Assembly (NCBI RefSeq): GCF_949987535.1
Contig: NC_080067.1
Coordinates: forward strand, 56,602,405-56,666,404
DNA from: Balaenoptera acutorostrata
Lineage: Eukaryota; Chordata; Mammalia; Artiodactyla; Balaenopteridae
Reading direction: 5' to 3'
Length of the DNA: 64,000 nt
The notes under the pieces were generated by a model. It saw nothing but the letters and a program-made list of their open reading frames with translations. It searched no databases and had not been told where the DNA came from. Position 1 is the first letter of the stretch. Every line of letters starts with the position of its first letter. Position numbers and translations under genes: made by a program. Of this stretch, positions 1 through 10,639 are shown in pieces.

Positions 1-423
1 ATTGCTCGTTTTTGAAAGTCATGTTTTAAATTTTTTATTTTAATGTCATTCTTTTAATCAAAAAAATTTTATCATTATGAAACAGAAATCAGAGTTAGAA
101 TTTGTCTAGTAAGAAGTGACCTAATTGCCCTCTCTACACCACCTCCCTTCTCTGAATTGCAGAGCCCTTGCTAGCACCAACAGCAGAATGCAAAAATCAT
201 AGGCAGTGAATATGCAGAAATCGTGTATGAGAGCACTGATGAGTGTGCAATCAAATCAAACTGCTCACACATTACAAATTCTGTCTTTTCTTTCCCCCCA
301 GTTGTTTCCAGACCTATGTGTCCCTAATTCAAAAATTAACCTTCAACTTCCTCCCAAGTTCTGCTGTGCTATGGCTTCCGGTTTAGAATAATAAGCAATG
401 ACTTTGCTGAGCAATGTGCTTGG
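1..423 (-). other. GHSR: GHSR 3' untranslated / downstream flank
   Basis: This AT-rich stretch lies just downstream of the GHSR stop codon on the minus strand. A minus-strand AATAAA hexamer at 34-39 could be a polyadenylation signal, about 385 nt past the stop. That is an inference, since such hexamers are common in AT-rich DNA. No repeat family or other gene was recognised here. Confidence 0.4.
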
Positions 424-728
424 TCATGTATTAATACTAGATTCTGTCCAGGCCCTAGAACTTTCATCCTTCAGAGTGGAGAGCTTCCTCTGGGAGAAGG
501 GTTCAAATCCCAGAAGTTTGAACACTGCCACCCGGTACTTCTTGGACATGATGTTGTACAGAATGGGGTTGATGGCGGCGCTGAGGTAGAAGAGGACGAA
601 GGAGACGAGGTTGCAGTATTGGCTGATCTGAGCAATCTCCAAGGAGCCAGGCTCGAAGGATTTGGAAAATAAATATCGCCCTACATGGAAGGGCAGCCAG
701 CAGAGGATGAAAGCAAAAACCACTACAG
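424..728 (-). CDS. GHSR: GHSR exon 2 (TM6-TM7 and C-terminal tail)
   Basis: The acceptor AG is at 730-729 after a long pyrimidine tract. The first two bases (CT) complete Ala266. The exon encodes residues 266-366: the CWLP motif of TM6, the NPILY motif of TM7 and a Ser/Thr-rich tail ending in INT, with TGA at 426-424. The tail carries the phosphorylation-type serines expected for arrestin regulation in this receptor. Confidence 0.96.
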
Positions 729-3709
729 CTGAAAGGACAATGAGAAAGAGAATGTCAAGAAATATAGCAAAGTTCAAGAAATATAGCAAATCACAATCAA
801 TTTTGAAGGCATGGTTTTGTTTTGATTATGTGCGGTATGACCACTGACTTCAGAGAAATATCATTTTCTGCTCTTTCCTATATTTTAACCAAGATTGAGT
901 CTGTCTGGATCAACAATTCAACCATTTTTACTGAGCTTCCCAGTCATTTCTAATTAACAACCATTTGAGTGATTTTGTGCTTGAGTTGACATATTGACTC
1001 AAGTAACTAGACAATCTAGTCACAATAGGCCACAATTTTATATGTGTTAGATCAAACCTATGTGAGACAATGTAGTTTTACTCAACCATAGTTATACATC
1101 AGAGTTTCCTGGGGCACAGATTCCTTGGATATAATACAGACTCACTAAATTAAAATCTCTAGGAAGGAGACCAGGACACCTGTTCTCTTTTTTCTGTTTA
1201 AAGTTTTACAGAAGACTGAATATGCAGTCAGGATTGAGAATCACTGAGATGAATGAGCTTTTCCACCTAAAATAGACATAAGTAAGGTAGAAAAGGCCAT
1301 AAAACCAACTAACATTAATTATCATCCATCCAGGCCTTAGTTTTGCCCATGTAAGGTTGCTTTCTTCAAGACCTCTGCATTTTTAGATTAAGTTTTTAAA
1401 ATTCAGAAATCAGAGGAAAAATAACAGAAAATAATATTTTAGTACTTGTACCGCATTAGTGATTCCCTTCCAACTGTCAAGGCAAAAGAGAGTCACCAGT
1501 GGGGATAATAAACAGCTTAAAAATAAAATTAGAGGAAATTATTAAACGTATTCTCAAAACTAATTTGCATAGTAGCAACTGACTGCCCCAGCAGCAACAC
1601 GAATATTAGAGTCCCCTGGGGGGCACTAGCAGGTTTACAATCTATTAGTCATATTGTGAGAATCACTGGTCTAAAAAATTAAAAAAAACTTGACATTCTT
1701 TGAATAAACTCTATCACTTTAATATACAGGATTTCAAGAATTGTAAAATTACAAATCAAAATCATCCTAGAATAACTTCTAAGAAGTACTATATATGCAA
1801 ATAAGTACAAACTGTTGACTACAATGTCCAAATAATAAAATGTGCAGATTCTGGTTTTGAAAAAAGCAAGGAGAATTAATATTTTGCTTGGATGTGAACA
1901 CACTTTGTATTACTTCACTTGTACCAAACACATATACTTAAAGAAGTTGAATTTATGCAATAACGATTCAGCATACTCCAGTGTGACACTGCACCCAGAT
2001 GTTCTCTGAAGGACCATTTGGGGAGGGATAGTAAGTTCTGTCAGCTCCCACAAATTCTCCTTTTCTCATTTTGGAAGCCTGCCTATCCTAGCTTAACTAG
2101 CCTATCCTACTTGGAGAGAAAAGTAATCATGAAAACAGAGACCCCAGCACTGATTTGTCACTGACTTTCCTTACAAAGCCGTATAAACAGCATCAGGGTA
2201 AACAGAATTGATGCAATTATCTGGAAAAAAAAATGCAAGTCAGAAAGCAAATCACAATGTTGAAAGAAAAATGAATCTTCTCTGATAGAATTATCCACGA
2301 TGATCACATCTTTGGTTACATTTACCAATGAATACTTTCTAGAATCAATGCCTGCTCTTTTTCACCCTTAACACCTGCTTTTCTTAATGCAACTTAGATA
2401 TCTACAAATTGAGGCAGGAAGCTTAACATCACCCTTAGCACATTTTAACACCACAATACACTCTTTAATGAAAGATCTCGTTCTGAAGCAAAGTTTCTGG
2501 GCCAATATAAAACACATTTTAGAGAAATACAAAGGTGGGACATTTTTCCATGAAAGAGAGAAAGGTGAGACCGGGAGAAAGAGACACAAAGAGATAGAAA
2601 GAGACCAAAGAGATAGTCAAGGGGTGGGAGGAGGGAGGGAGAAAGGAAGGGAGAGAGCAAAACATAGATATATAGAGAGATAGAGCAAAAATGTAAAACC
2701 AAAAACAAACAAAAATAGAGAGAGAGACAAGACAGTGAAACTAGAGACCAAAGACGGAGCTCAAGACGGATAAAGGAGAGAATAATTGAGAAACTTACAG
2801 GGAAACAGAGACCTAGAGAAACTGGGGAGAAAGGCAGACTCAGGAAGAAGGGGAAAGGCAGGGGAAGAGGAGGGGACCCGGGAGAGAGAGCTCGAGGGCG
2901 CACCGAGACCCACCCAGCATCTTCACGGTTTGTTTGTGGTTCTGGTCCCTGAGCGAGGCGCCCACCGCTGCCTCGCCGCGTCTCCTCCTCCACAGCTTCC
3001 TGCCGATGAGGCTGTAGAGCACAGTAAGGCAGAAAACAGGGAGGAAGAAGAAGACGCTGGACACCCACACCATGACGGTGAGCAGTCCCGAGCGCACCGC
3101 GAACTCCGTGGCGCGGCACTCGTTGGTGTCCCGAGGGTCGGTGCCGTTCTCATGCTCCACCCCGACCAGCACGAAGATGGGCCCGGCGCTGCAGAAGGCC
3201 ACGGCCCAGATGACCAGGATGACCAGCTTCACCCGGCCCTTGGTGACCACCACCTTGGCCCGCAGCGGGAAGCAGATGGCGAAGTAGCGTTCGACGCTCA
3301 GCGCGGTGATGGTGAGCACCGTGGCGTAGGTGCAGCTCTCGCTGACGAACTGGAAGAGTTTGCAGAGCAGGTCACCCAAGTTCCAGGGCCGGTAATGCCA
3401 GAGGCGGACGAGGTCGAGGGGCATGCAGAGGAAGATGAGTAGGTCGGAGAAGGCCATGCTGGACAGGTAGAGGTTGGTGGTGGTACGCAGCTCGCGGAAG
3501 CGCGACACCACCAGCATGGTGAGCAGGTTGCCCGCGATGCCCACCACGAAGAGCGCCACGCAGGTGGCTGTGACGCCCGCCAGCAGCGGCGCGGGGAAGA
3601 GCGGCAGCAGCTCGTCGACCAGCGAGTCGTTGTCAGGGGCAGCGTCCCAGCCCAGGTCCGGCAGCGTGAGGTTGGGCCCCGGCTCCTCGCTCGGCGTCGC
3701 GTTCCACAT
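424..3709 (-). CDS. GHSR: GHSR, ghrelin / growth hormone secretagogue receptor (two coding exons, whole gene)
   Basis: GHSR is a class A, Gq-coupled GPCR of the plasma membrane that binds acyl-ghrelin and controls GH release and appetite. Joining 3709-2914 to 728-424 gives 1101 nt, which is 366 residues plus TGA, the usual family length. Seven hydrophobic segments lie near residues 41-66, 77-100, 117-138, 163-183, 212-235, 264-285 and 303-326. Visible hallmarks are ERY at 140-142, CWLP at 275-278, NPILY at 319-323 and the disulphide pair C116/C198. Residues known to matter for agonists or constitutive activity are kept: D99, R102, Q120, E124, A204, W276, F279, R283 and N305. N-glycosylation sequons lie at N3, N13, N27 and N188. 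The start has A at -3. I see no frameshift or stop, so the receptor looks functional. Identity is very secure. Confidence 0.97.
729..2913 (-). other. GHSR: GHSR intron 1
   Basis: The single intron is 2185 bp, similar to the human gene, with GT-AG ends. Plus-strand stretches near 1090-1250 and 1560-1675 look like eroded MER5-type hAT MITEs, ending in the 'gagaatcact' type terminus. A purine-rich block occupies 2552-2905. No CHR SINE or LINE-1 has entered this intron, unlike the rest of the window. Confidence 0.75.
2552..2905. repeat. Strand-asymmetric purine-rich tract beside the GHSR exon 1 donor
   Basis: About 350 nt of mostly G and A on the plus strand, with runs of GAGA, GAAA and GGGA. 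On the GHSR transcript this is a pyrimidine tract that begins just after the GHSR1b stop. Such tracts can adopt triplex (H-DNA) structures or bind pyrimidine-tract proteins; that role here is inference. Confidence 0.7.
2840..3709 (-). CDS. GHSR: GHSR1b-type intron read-through isoform (289 residues)
   Basis: If the exon 1 donor is not used, the frame continues into the intron for 24 codons beyond Leu265 (starting Gly-Gly-Ser) and stops at 2840. The 289-residue total equals the described human GHSR1b, a five-helix form made by intron retention that does not bind ghrelin and lowers GHSR1a signalling by heterodimerisation. What is seen is the open frame and its stop; expression of the isoform here is inferred from the family. 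Confidence 0.6.
   Translation of the reverse strand: MWNATPSEEPGPNLTLPDLGWDAAPDNDSLVDELLPLFPAPLLAGVTATCVALFVVGIAGNLLTMLVVSRFRELRTTTNLYLSSMAFSDLLIFLCMPLDLVRLWHYRPWNLGDLLCKLFQFVSESCTYATVLTITALSVERYFAICFPLRAKVVVTKGRVKLVILVIWAVAFCSAGPIFVLVGVEHENGTDPRDTNECRATEFAVRSGLLTVMVWVSSVFFFLPVFCLTVLYSLIGRKLWRRRRGEAAVGASLRDQNHKQTVKMLGGSRCALELSLPGPLLFPCLSPSS
2914..3709 (-). CDS. GHSR: GHSR exon 1 (residues 1-265, TM1-TM5 and start of TM6)
   Basis: The ATG is at 3709-3707, and 796 nt of coding sequence end after the first base of codon 266. The donor is G|GTGGGT, with GT at 2913-2912. The bases before the junction (TGG) match the donor consensus poorly, which fits the known tendency of this intron to be retained. 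Base composition is very GC-rich, in contrast to exon 2. Confidence 0.96.
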
Positions 3710-3937
3710 GCTGCCGGCCCTGCTTAACTGGCTTTGGGATGCGGCTGCACTGAGAGGCTGGATCAGGCGCCGGTCCCGGAGAAGCTCTCCTTAGGCGCAA
3801 GAGAGTGCGAGGGAAGAGCAGGCGCGGGCTCTCAGGGAGGATGCTTGGAGAGGAAAGAGAGGGGAGAGGCAGCGGCCGAGGGAAAAGGTGAGACTGAGAG
3901 CCTGGGCGGGGAGGAGGGGAAGCGAGGGAGGCGGGAA

Positions 3938-3938
<1 letters not shown>

Positions 3939-3982
<44 letters not shown>
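3939..3982. repeat. (AC)22 microsatellite in GHSR 5' region
   Basis: An uninterrupted AC dinucleotide run lies about 230 bp upstream of the GHSR ATG (TG repeat in the transcript sense). Its position in the 5' UTR or proximal promoter makes length variation potentially functional. Confidence 0.97.
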
Positions 3983-3984
<2 letters not shown>

Positions 3985-4499
3985 CGGTGGAGAGATGGAC
4001 CGAGTTGACCCACCGCTCTTTCTGGCACCTCCCCTTTCCCCCGTCCTCTCCCCCAAAGTCCTTCTCTGCCAACCCAGCCTTTGGCCGGCCTCCACACAAG
4101 TACCTGTCACCGGGGCAGCCCCGCCAGCTCCGCCTCGCCTTTGCGTTCTGTCTCCAGATGCATCTCGCACTTCCCAAAGCGTCCCGGCGCGTGGGCACAG
4201 AGGAGACCCGGCACTGCGAAGCTGGAGCGCGAGGAGCCTCTCCCTAGCCTTGGGTGCTGCCTGGCTAGGGTGGCCCAGAAGGGCAGATCACACCCGGGGA
4301 TGGGGCTGGGCGCGGTGGGGAGAACACCTTCAGTTCCCGGCACCTGAGTTCTTCCTCAACAAGGGCTAGAGTTGGCTACGGACCTGGTGGGGAGAAGTGA
4401 GCGTGCACAACCGGGCTTGAAAAAGGGAGGTAGGGAGTGTTCCGACCTAAAAGGAGACCAGGGCGCCCCTGGGAAGAGCCTCACGCAGTCCTAGAACCT

Positions 4500-4590
4500 A
4501 TCGCCGTGTTAGCGAGGAGAAGCAGGTTCAGAGAGGTGTGACCACTTGTCCAAGGTCACACAGCGAGTTGGGGGCTCAAGAGCTAGACTT
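4500..4590 (+). repeat. MIR SINE fragment
   Basis: The segment carries the MIR core and downstream hallmark phrase of the type 'cttgtccaaggtcacacagc' after a 'gttcagagaggtgtga' box. It is an old, diverged mammalian-wide SINE. Confidence 0.75.
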
Positions 4591-4892
4591 GGCTATCCCA
4601 CCCGGTGAACTACTGAGAGCGAAGGGGCAAGATGTGTGAATAAATTGTGTTCGGTTTTCCAGCCCTTTGTACAGTTCCCCAGCTCGGTGGTGGTAGGGGA
4701 TATGCTGTGTAGGAGATTACTTTTGCCTGCTGCAAACCTCGGGGGAAGAGGAAGGGCTAAGGGGCGTGTTAGCGTGGCGGGGCGTGGGGGGCAGCTGTCA
4801 AAGGGGGAGCAGCAGAGGCTGTAAGGCTGGCACGTCGAGGGCGCACAGTAAACATTTTCTGAGGCATGGACGAGAGAGATCAGCCTTTGGGT

Positions 4893-5045
4893 AGCTGTGT
4901 TCACTTGGGCAAGTCATCAACCTTTTTGTTTTAAATTTCGAGGATGTTGTGATGACCCCTGGGAAGGGATGCCACATGCTGGGGACAGAGTTGGAGCTCC
5001 AGAAATAAATATAGGTGGCGTGGCTGTTATTGGGGTTGCTATTGA
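4893..5045 (+). repeat. MIR SINE fragment, diverged
   Basis: The phrase 'cacttgggcaagtcat' followed by a T-rich stretch and 'ccagaaataaatata' near the end matches the MIR body in order, with heavy divergence. Confidence 0.55.
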
Positions 5046-5445
5046 GGGGCTATTGAGGGAATGGGTCGGAGGCTGCCCCTACGCTCGCGAGGTGACTCTC
5101 CTGGACACGGCCTGTGCGTCCCCTGGCCGGAGCCAGGAATCGACGACCGAAGGCGCGAGACTCGCGGTTACCGGCTAACTCACTCACCAACCCGCCGGGC
5201 CTCTTCCCGCGGGCCACCCTGGGGGCAGCCCGGGAGCGCGTTCAGCACCGCGGCCAGCGACCGGCCCTTTCTACCTCGCCCCGCAGCTCTCCCTAGCTGA
5301 GGCTGCACGCCCGCACCTTTTTCAGTTCGTGCCTCAGCACCACGGTCCCGCTCCACGAGGGAGCCGGGGAGATTCCTCCCAAACACAGACCCGTCTTAAG
5401 CGGCTGCGCTGACCGCACCTATTCACGCTCACTTACCCGTGGCCT
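5045..5445. promoter_or_regulatory. Second CpG-rich block upstream of GHSR
   Basis: About 400 bp with many CpG and GCGC or CCGG sites, starting about 1.35 kb upstream of the GHSR ATG and separated from the first island by MIR-bearing sequence. It could be a distal promoter or enhancer of GHSR or a divergent noncoding start. No coding frame is convincing. Confidence 0.5.
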
Positions 5446-6631
5446 AAATTCGCTGTGTATGAGAGAGGGCTTTCCTGAAGTATTTTAGTGCGTTTGCACG
5501 TGCCTTTGCCAGACGGTTTATGTCACCTCTGCCAACTAAATTGTTAATGCTTAGAAGTCCACAAAAACCTAAGGATGAATATATGCACACGTGCATGAAA
5601 GATTCCACACATAGTGGGAGACTGAATGAGGAAGTTTAATACAGGCAACTTACTGGAAAACACGCTACAGAGGTTACCAGGGCTGTGTGACAGAAAGTGT
5701 ACCAAAAATCTGTTTCAACTACTTTTAAAAAAAAGATTACAACTAAGTCAAGCCACCAGTCGCTAACAAGTTTTTTTTTTAATCAATTATTTAACTTTAA
5801 CACTTCCCACCCTACATTATCAATAGATTTATGTGTGCAGACAAGTCTCTAGGGGGAGAAAACAGACTGGGATAAATAAAAATACCGTAGGAAGCTATTG
5901 TTTAAGAATAAGAATCAGGAAAATATTGTGGGACATATTTCTAGTCTACTGAGTGCTAAAGCAATAAATAAGATTTAGCAATAAGCTAAAGCTGATAAAT
6001 GGGAAAAATCTTCTAAAAAATCAATCATGATAAAAATTTGGCATGTTGGCTAAAATAGCCAGATATTTAACTGCATTCAATTATTTTCCAAAATAAAGAC
6101 AAATCTGTATTGTGTCATGAAGAAAAAACAGGGGCTAGTATTGAAATTGATTCATTCATTTACAACCCATAATATTATAAAAATATATAAAACTGTCTAT
6201 TAGTATGTGTTAGGCACTGGGAATAACAAAATAAAGTCAGAAAGGTCCTGTATTGCAATTCCAGTACAGTTTGATATGTGCATTTAAAGAGGCATGTACA
6301 ATGAGCTCTGTTGAAATATGGAGAAACAATGAATTGCATAGAGGTTCTGCCACCTGAGTTGGATCTTCAAAGTTGAGTTCCAAAAGGTGAAGCAGAACGT
6401 GTTAAACTGTTCAGATGGGCACAAAACCACATTGGAGCATAAAAGCCCAGCATGCCTTGTCCTATGAATGGTATGAGGAGTATTATTATGGATTCATGGA
6501 TTTTTATATACTCAATGAGTACCAACCTAAATTATGGTTATTTTTTCTTTTTGATGCTTAAATTATCCTATCTTTGTCCAATGAGATCCCCTCCAAGCTG
6601 GCTCCAGAGTCTTTTGACTTGACTTACTTAG
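5446..6631. other. Intergenic, no gene seen
   Basis: AT-rich sequence without a convincing coding frame. A weak old-SINE-like segment ('tgttaggcactgggaataac') lies near 6205. Nothing else could be assigned. Confidence 0.5.
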
Positions 6632-6857
6632 ATTTTTTTTTTTTTTTTGGTTGTGCCGGGTCTTAGTTGCAGCACATGGGCTCCTTAGTTGCAGCAGGAG
6701 GGCTTCTTTGTTGCGGCTTGCCGGCTCCTTAGTTGTGGCATATGAACTCTTAGTTGCAGCATGCGTGTGGGATCTAGTTCCCTGGCCAGGGATCAAACCC
6801 AGGCCCCCTGCACTGGGAGCGTGGAGTCTCAACCACTGCACCACCAGGGAAGACCCA
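6632..6857 (-). mobile_element. CHR-family tRNA-derived SINE, minus
   Basis: A poly-T start, a 'ggttgtgccgggtcttagtt' body and the tRNA-like A/B-box end 'accactgcaccaccaggga' identify a reversed CHR SINE. It is flanked by near-perfect target duplications 'gacttacttagatt' (6621-6634) and 'gacttgcttagatt' (6858-6871). Confidence 0.93.
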
Positions 6858-6872
6858 GACTTGCTTAGATTT

Positions 6873-7828
6873 TGAGAACTTCCTTGCCAGAACTTGTGGC
6901 AGCGTAATATACCCCTTGCTCACCTTGGAAGTTCCCTACTCTATACCTGGGAGCAGCCATTTCTCCAATAATCCCTGGTACCTTATAATGGGGAATGGCA
7001 TTTAGAAACTTAAATTTGGGAAGTAGGGGTGTTTATTGCCCCTGTAGTATTATGGACTAGACCCTGTCAGTGGACAGAGCTAGGGTATATGTTTTTTGAA
7101 AAAGTCATGAGATAATGATGATGATACAATAGATAAATCAGACACACCCTTAGCAAATGATCAAAATTAACATCACCAGTGTGATACTCTGGGAAGGACA
7201 CAAAGTCACTTACTTACATGTTATTCCAGCTAGGAATGCAAAACCTCAATCTAATTGCAGGAAACATCAGACAGACTCAAAATGAGGAATATTCTATTTT
7301 TAAAATTCTTCCCCAAAATGTCGATGCTATATAAGACAAAGACTGGGAAAATGTTCCAGACTAAAGGAAACCAAAGAGATGTAACAGCTAACTGTAATTC
7401 CTAGTCCTAGACTGGATCCTAAACTGGAGGAAAAAGACTTCTATAAAGGATAATATTGGGTTAAGTGACAAACTTAGAATATGGATGGTAGATTAGATAG
7501 AAGTATTGAATCAATGTTAAGTTTACTGCAGTTGATAACTGTGTGAAAGAAAATATTATTCTTAAAAATACACTTAACCATGATTTATGCATCTGTTTCA
7601 GAAAAATAATTATGTGTGTGTAGATAAACAGACCCAATGACAAAGCAAATGGGGCAAAATATTAATAATAAATGAATCTAGGAAAGAGGTAGAACGATTT
7701 CCTTTGTACTATTCTTGCAACTTTTCTTTGTTTGAAATTATTCCCATACAAAAAATTAGAAGTCATAAGTTTATAGAGGTATTTCAATTCAACTTCCAAT
7801 TATTTACTTAATGTACTTGATTTATTTT
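6873..7828. other. Intergenic, no feature recognised
   Basis: AT-rich DNA with no supportable gene and no repeat family that I can name. Confidence 0.4.
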
Positions 7829-7829
7829 T

Positions 7830-8206
7830 TATTTTCTTTTTTAAATTTTTTTTTTTTAAGAAATTTATTTTATTTATTTATTTATGGTTGCATTGGGTCT
7901 TCATTGCTGCGCCCAGGCTTTCTCCAGCTGCAGTGAGCGGGGTCTACTCTTCATTGCAGTGCATGGGTTCTCACCACGGTGGCTTCTCTTGTTGCAGAGC
8001 ACGGGCTCTACGCACGCGGGTTTCAGTAGTTGTGGCACGTGGGCTCAGTAATTGAGGCTTGCAAGCTCTAGACCGCAGGCTCAGTAGTTGTGGTGCACGG
8101 GCTTAGTTGCTCCATGGCATGTGGGATCTTCCCGAACCAGGGATCAAACCCGTGTCCCCTGCATTGGCAGGTGGATTCTTAACCACTGTGCCACCAGGGA
8201 AGTCCC
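7830..8206 (-). mobile_element. CHR SINE, minus, full length
   Basis: Reversed CHR SINE with a T-rich tail, a complete tRNA-related head ending in 'ccaccagggaagtccc', and target duplication 'gtacttgattta' / 'gtatttgatttt' on the two sides. Confidence 0.93.
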
Positions 8207-8711
8207 TGTATTTGATTTTACATTCCTACTGAACATCCTGGCTTCTAAGAACATAAAGATAATTATTTATGTTGTAATATGCATTGAATAATTTCAAACT
8301 AATAATGGCATTACCATTAATAGTAAACCTGACAAATAAAGCTTGAGATTTTCTTGCCATTCTCTTTGTCCTTAAAATATACCCCACTAAGTGTGTACAA
8401 CTATGTGTTCTAAAATTAATTGAAATAATGCTTTTTTATGTGTGGTTATGTTACTAATTTGATATGGTTAGATTTGTCTCAGTTACCTGAAATTTTAGGA
8501 ATTATTTTAAAATTTAAATTTTTTTTTGAATATGTAAATCATTCATGTGATTTGACAGTTAAAACTTTAAAACAAAGTATGGTCCTAAATTTAAAATGAG
8601 AAACCAAAGAATATTCAGGAAAATGTTACACCTTTTTTATACTCCTCAAATGACATCATTAAAAAAATATTTAGCCTCTGGTTTCCCTATCCTGTGTGTG
8701 TTTCCATAAAT

Positions 8712-8713
<2 letters not shown>

Positions 8714-8754
<41 letters not shown>
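8714..8754. repeat. (GT)20 microsatellite
   Basis: A pure GT dinucleotide run at the edge of a LINE-1 antisense block. Confidence 0.97.
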
Positions 8755-8757
<3 letters not shown>

Positions 8758-9019
8758 CCTACATAAAGGGTAATATACTATATACACTGTTCACTATCTT
8801 GATTTTTTAATGTAACACTGTATCCTGGAATTCTCTTATATCAATATTCTTTTCTTAAATGTTTCTGTAGTACTCCATCTTGAGAAAGTTACATAGTTTT
8901 AGAGATGTACCTTAGTTTTATTCAACCAATGTTTTACTGTTTTTGTATGTTTAATAATCTTTTACTGTTATAAATAATGCTGCATTTTATATGCCTACAG
9001 GTATATTACAGAATGACAT

Positions 9020-10110
9020 AAAAATAAAATTACAGTTTAATAAAAGAAGAATGTCCTCTTCCCAGCCCTGGCAACCACCATCTACTTTCTGTCTCTATGA
9101 ATTTGATTACTGTAGCTACCCCATGTCAGTATTTGTTCTTTTATGACTGGTTTATTTCATTTAGTATAATGTCCTCAAGGTTCGCCTATGTTGTAGCATG
9201 TGCCAGAAGTTTCTTCCTTTTTAAGGCTGAGTAATATTTCATTGTATGTATATAGACCACACTTTGCTTATCTGTTCATCAGTCAATAGACACTTGAGTT
9301 ACTTCCACCTTTTGGCTACTGTGAATAATGCTGCTATGAACATTGGTACACAAACGTCTGTTTGTGTCCCTGCTTTCAATTCTCTTATGTATATACCCAG
9401 AATTGGAATTGCTGGGTCATATGGTAATTCTATATTTAATTTTTTGAGCAACTGCCATATGGTTTTCCACAGCAGCTGCACCATTTACATTCCCACCAGC
9501 AGTGCACAGGGTTCCAATTTCTTTACATCCTTGCCAACACCTATCCTCTGTTTTTTTTTTTTTAAATTAATTAATTAATTAATTTATTTTTGGCTGTGTT
9601 GGGTCTTCGTTTCTGTGCGAGGGCTTTCTCCAGTTGCGGAGAGCGGGGGCCACTCTTCATCGTGGTGCGCGGGCCTCTCACCGTTGTGGCCTCTCTTGTT
9701 GCGGAGCACAGGCTCCAGACGCGCAGGCTCAGCAGTTGTGGCTCACGGGCCTAGTCGCTCCGCGGCGTGTGGGATCCTCCCAGACCAGGGCTCGAACCCG
9801 TGTCCCCTGCATTAGCAGGCAGACTCTCAACCACTGCGCCGCCAGGGAAGCCCCCTATCTTCTGTTTTTTTCCCTGTTGTTTGTTCTTCTGTTTTGTAAT
9901 AGTCATTGTAATGGGTGTGCAGTGGTATATCATTGTGGTTTTGATTTGCATGTCCCTAATGATTAGTGATGCTGAGCACCTTTTCACATGGTTATTGGCC
10001 ATTTGTATATATTCTTTGAAGAAATGTCTATTCAAGTCCTTTGCCCATTTAAAAATCAGTTTTTTGGGGGGTTTTTGGTGGGTTTTTTTTTTGCTGTTGA
10101 GTTGTCCTTT
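9020..10110 (-). mobile_element. LINE-1 3' part, minus, split by a SINE
   Basis: The plus strand reads the reverse complement of the LINE-1 ORF2 C-terminus and 3' end, with signature phrases such as 'gctgggtcatatggtaattc' and 'ttttccacagcagctgcacc'. It is interrupted at 9551-9853 by a CHR SINE and then resumes with 'gtggttttgatttgcatg'. No intact frame remains. Confidence 0.85.
9551..9853 (-). mobile_element. CHR SINE inserted in LINE-1, minus
   Basis: Full-length reversed CHR SINE of the subtype with 'cctctcaccgttgtggcctc'. Target duplication 'cctatcctctg' / 'cctatcttctg' shows insertion into the older LINE-1. Confidence 0.95.
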
Positions 10111-10639
10111 TGACTCTTGAGATTGTTTTCTTGTCAATTCATCTTCTAATGATTCTGAAAACATTGGAAAATAAATAGGAAGAAGAAAAGTTAGTAAAAA
10201 GTAGTATCCCATTTTAATGGATATGATTGTAACATCCAAGGCAGTTTCAAAGCTTCAACAGATGGTGCACAGCAATTGTGCTTTACTGATAGAGTTAAAA
10301 CACATTCCATTAAATTAAAAATCCCACTTAGCAGATGCCTTCAACAGTTATTGTTCTCTCTGAAGCTAAACTCTGAAGCAAAGACATCTTTTTTGTTGTT
10401 GTTTGTTATTTGTAGTGTGTTTGGACCTTTGAAATTCTAAATTTTCTAAAAAATACTCTATTGGTATTTAGGTGGTAGTTTAGGAGTGTTGAGGGGTAGG
10501 AGGATGGAGAGATAAAGAGAACTTTAATCTCTGATGAAAATGTGGGTTATTAATAAACTAGAGAAGATCTGTAAATGAAACATGAGTATATCCTGAACCT
10601 GTTTTGCTATAGATTGCAGTGTATATTAATTTTAATGGA
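10111..10639. other. Intergenic, no feature recognised
   Basis: AT-rich DNA between LINE-1 and SINE copies with no supportable gene or repeat family. Confidence 0.4.

Larger units (their letters stand above)
2850..4350 (-). promoter_or_regulatory. GHSR: CpG island covering GHSR exon 1, 5' UTR and proximal promoter
   Basis: CpG dinucleotides are dense across exon 1 and the roughly 600 bp upstream of the ATG, against an AT-rich background. The transcription start cannot be fixed from sequence alone, and no clear TATA box stands out. The island is interrupted by the (AC)22 microsatellite. In human the GHSR island is a known variable methylation target. Confidence 0.7.

Noticed and set aside
2445..3442. 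Long overlapping open frames on both strands across GHSR exon 1 (218 and 224 residues)
   Set aside because: They are GC-rich frame shadows of the well-conserved GHSR exon and the adjoining purine tract, with low-complexity, Arg/Pro/Glu-rich translations and no domains.
3734..4369. 211-residue plus-strand frame and companions in the CpG island
   Set aside because: The translation is a His-Thr repeat from the AC microsatellite inside GC-rich DNA; there is no domain or plausible start context.
4075..5386. A divergent coding gene in the second CpG block upstream of GHSR
   Set aside because: Frames there are short, mutually overlapping and without domains; a noncoding start cannot be excluded, but no gene is supported.
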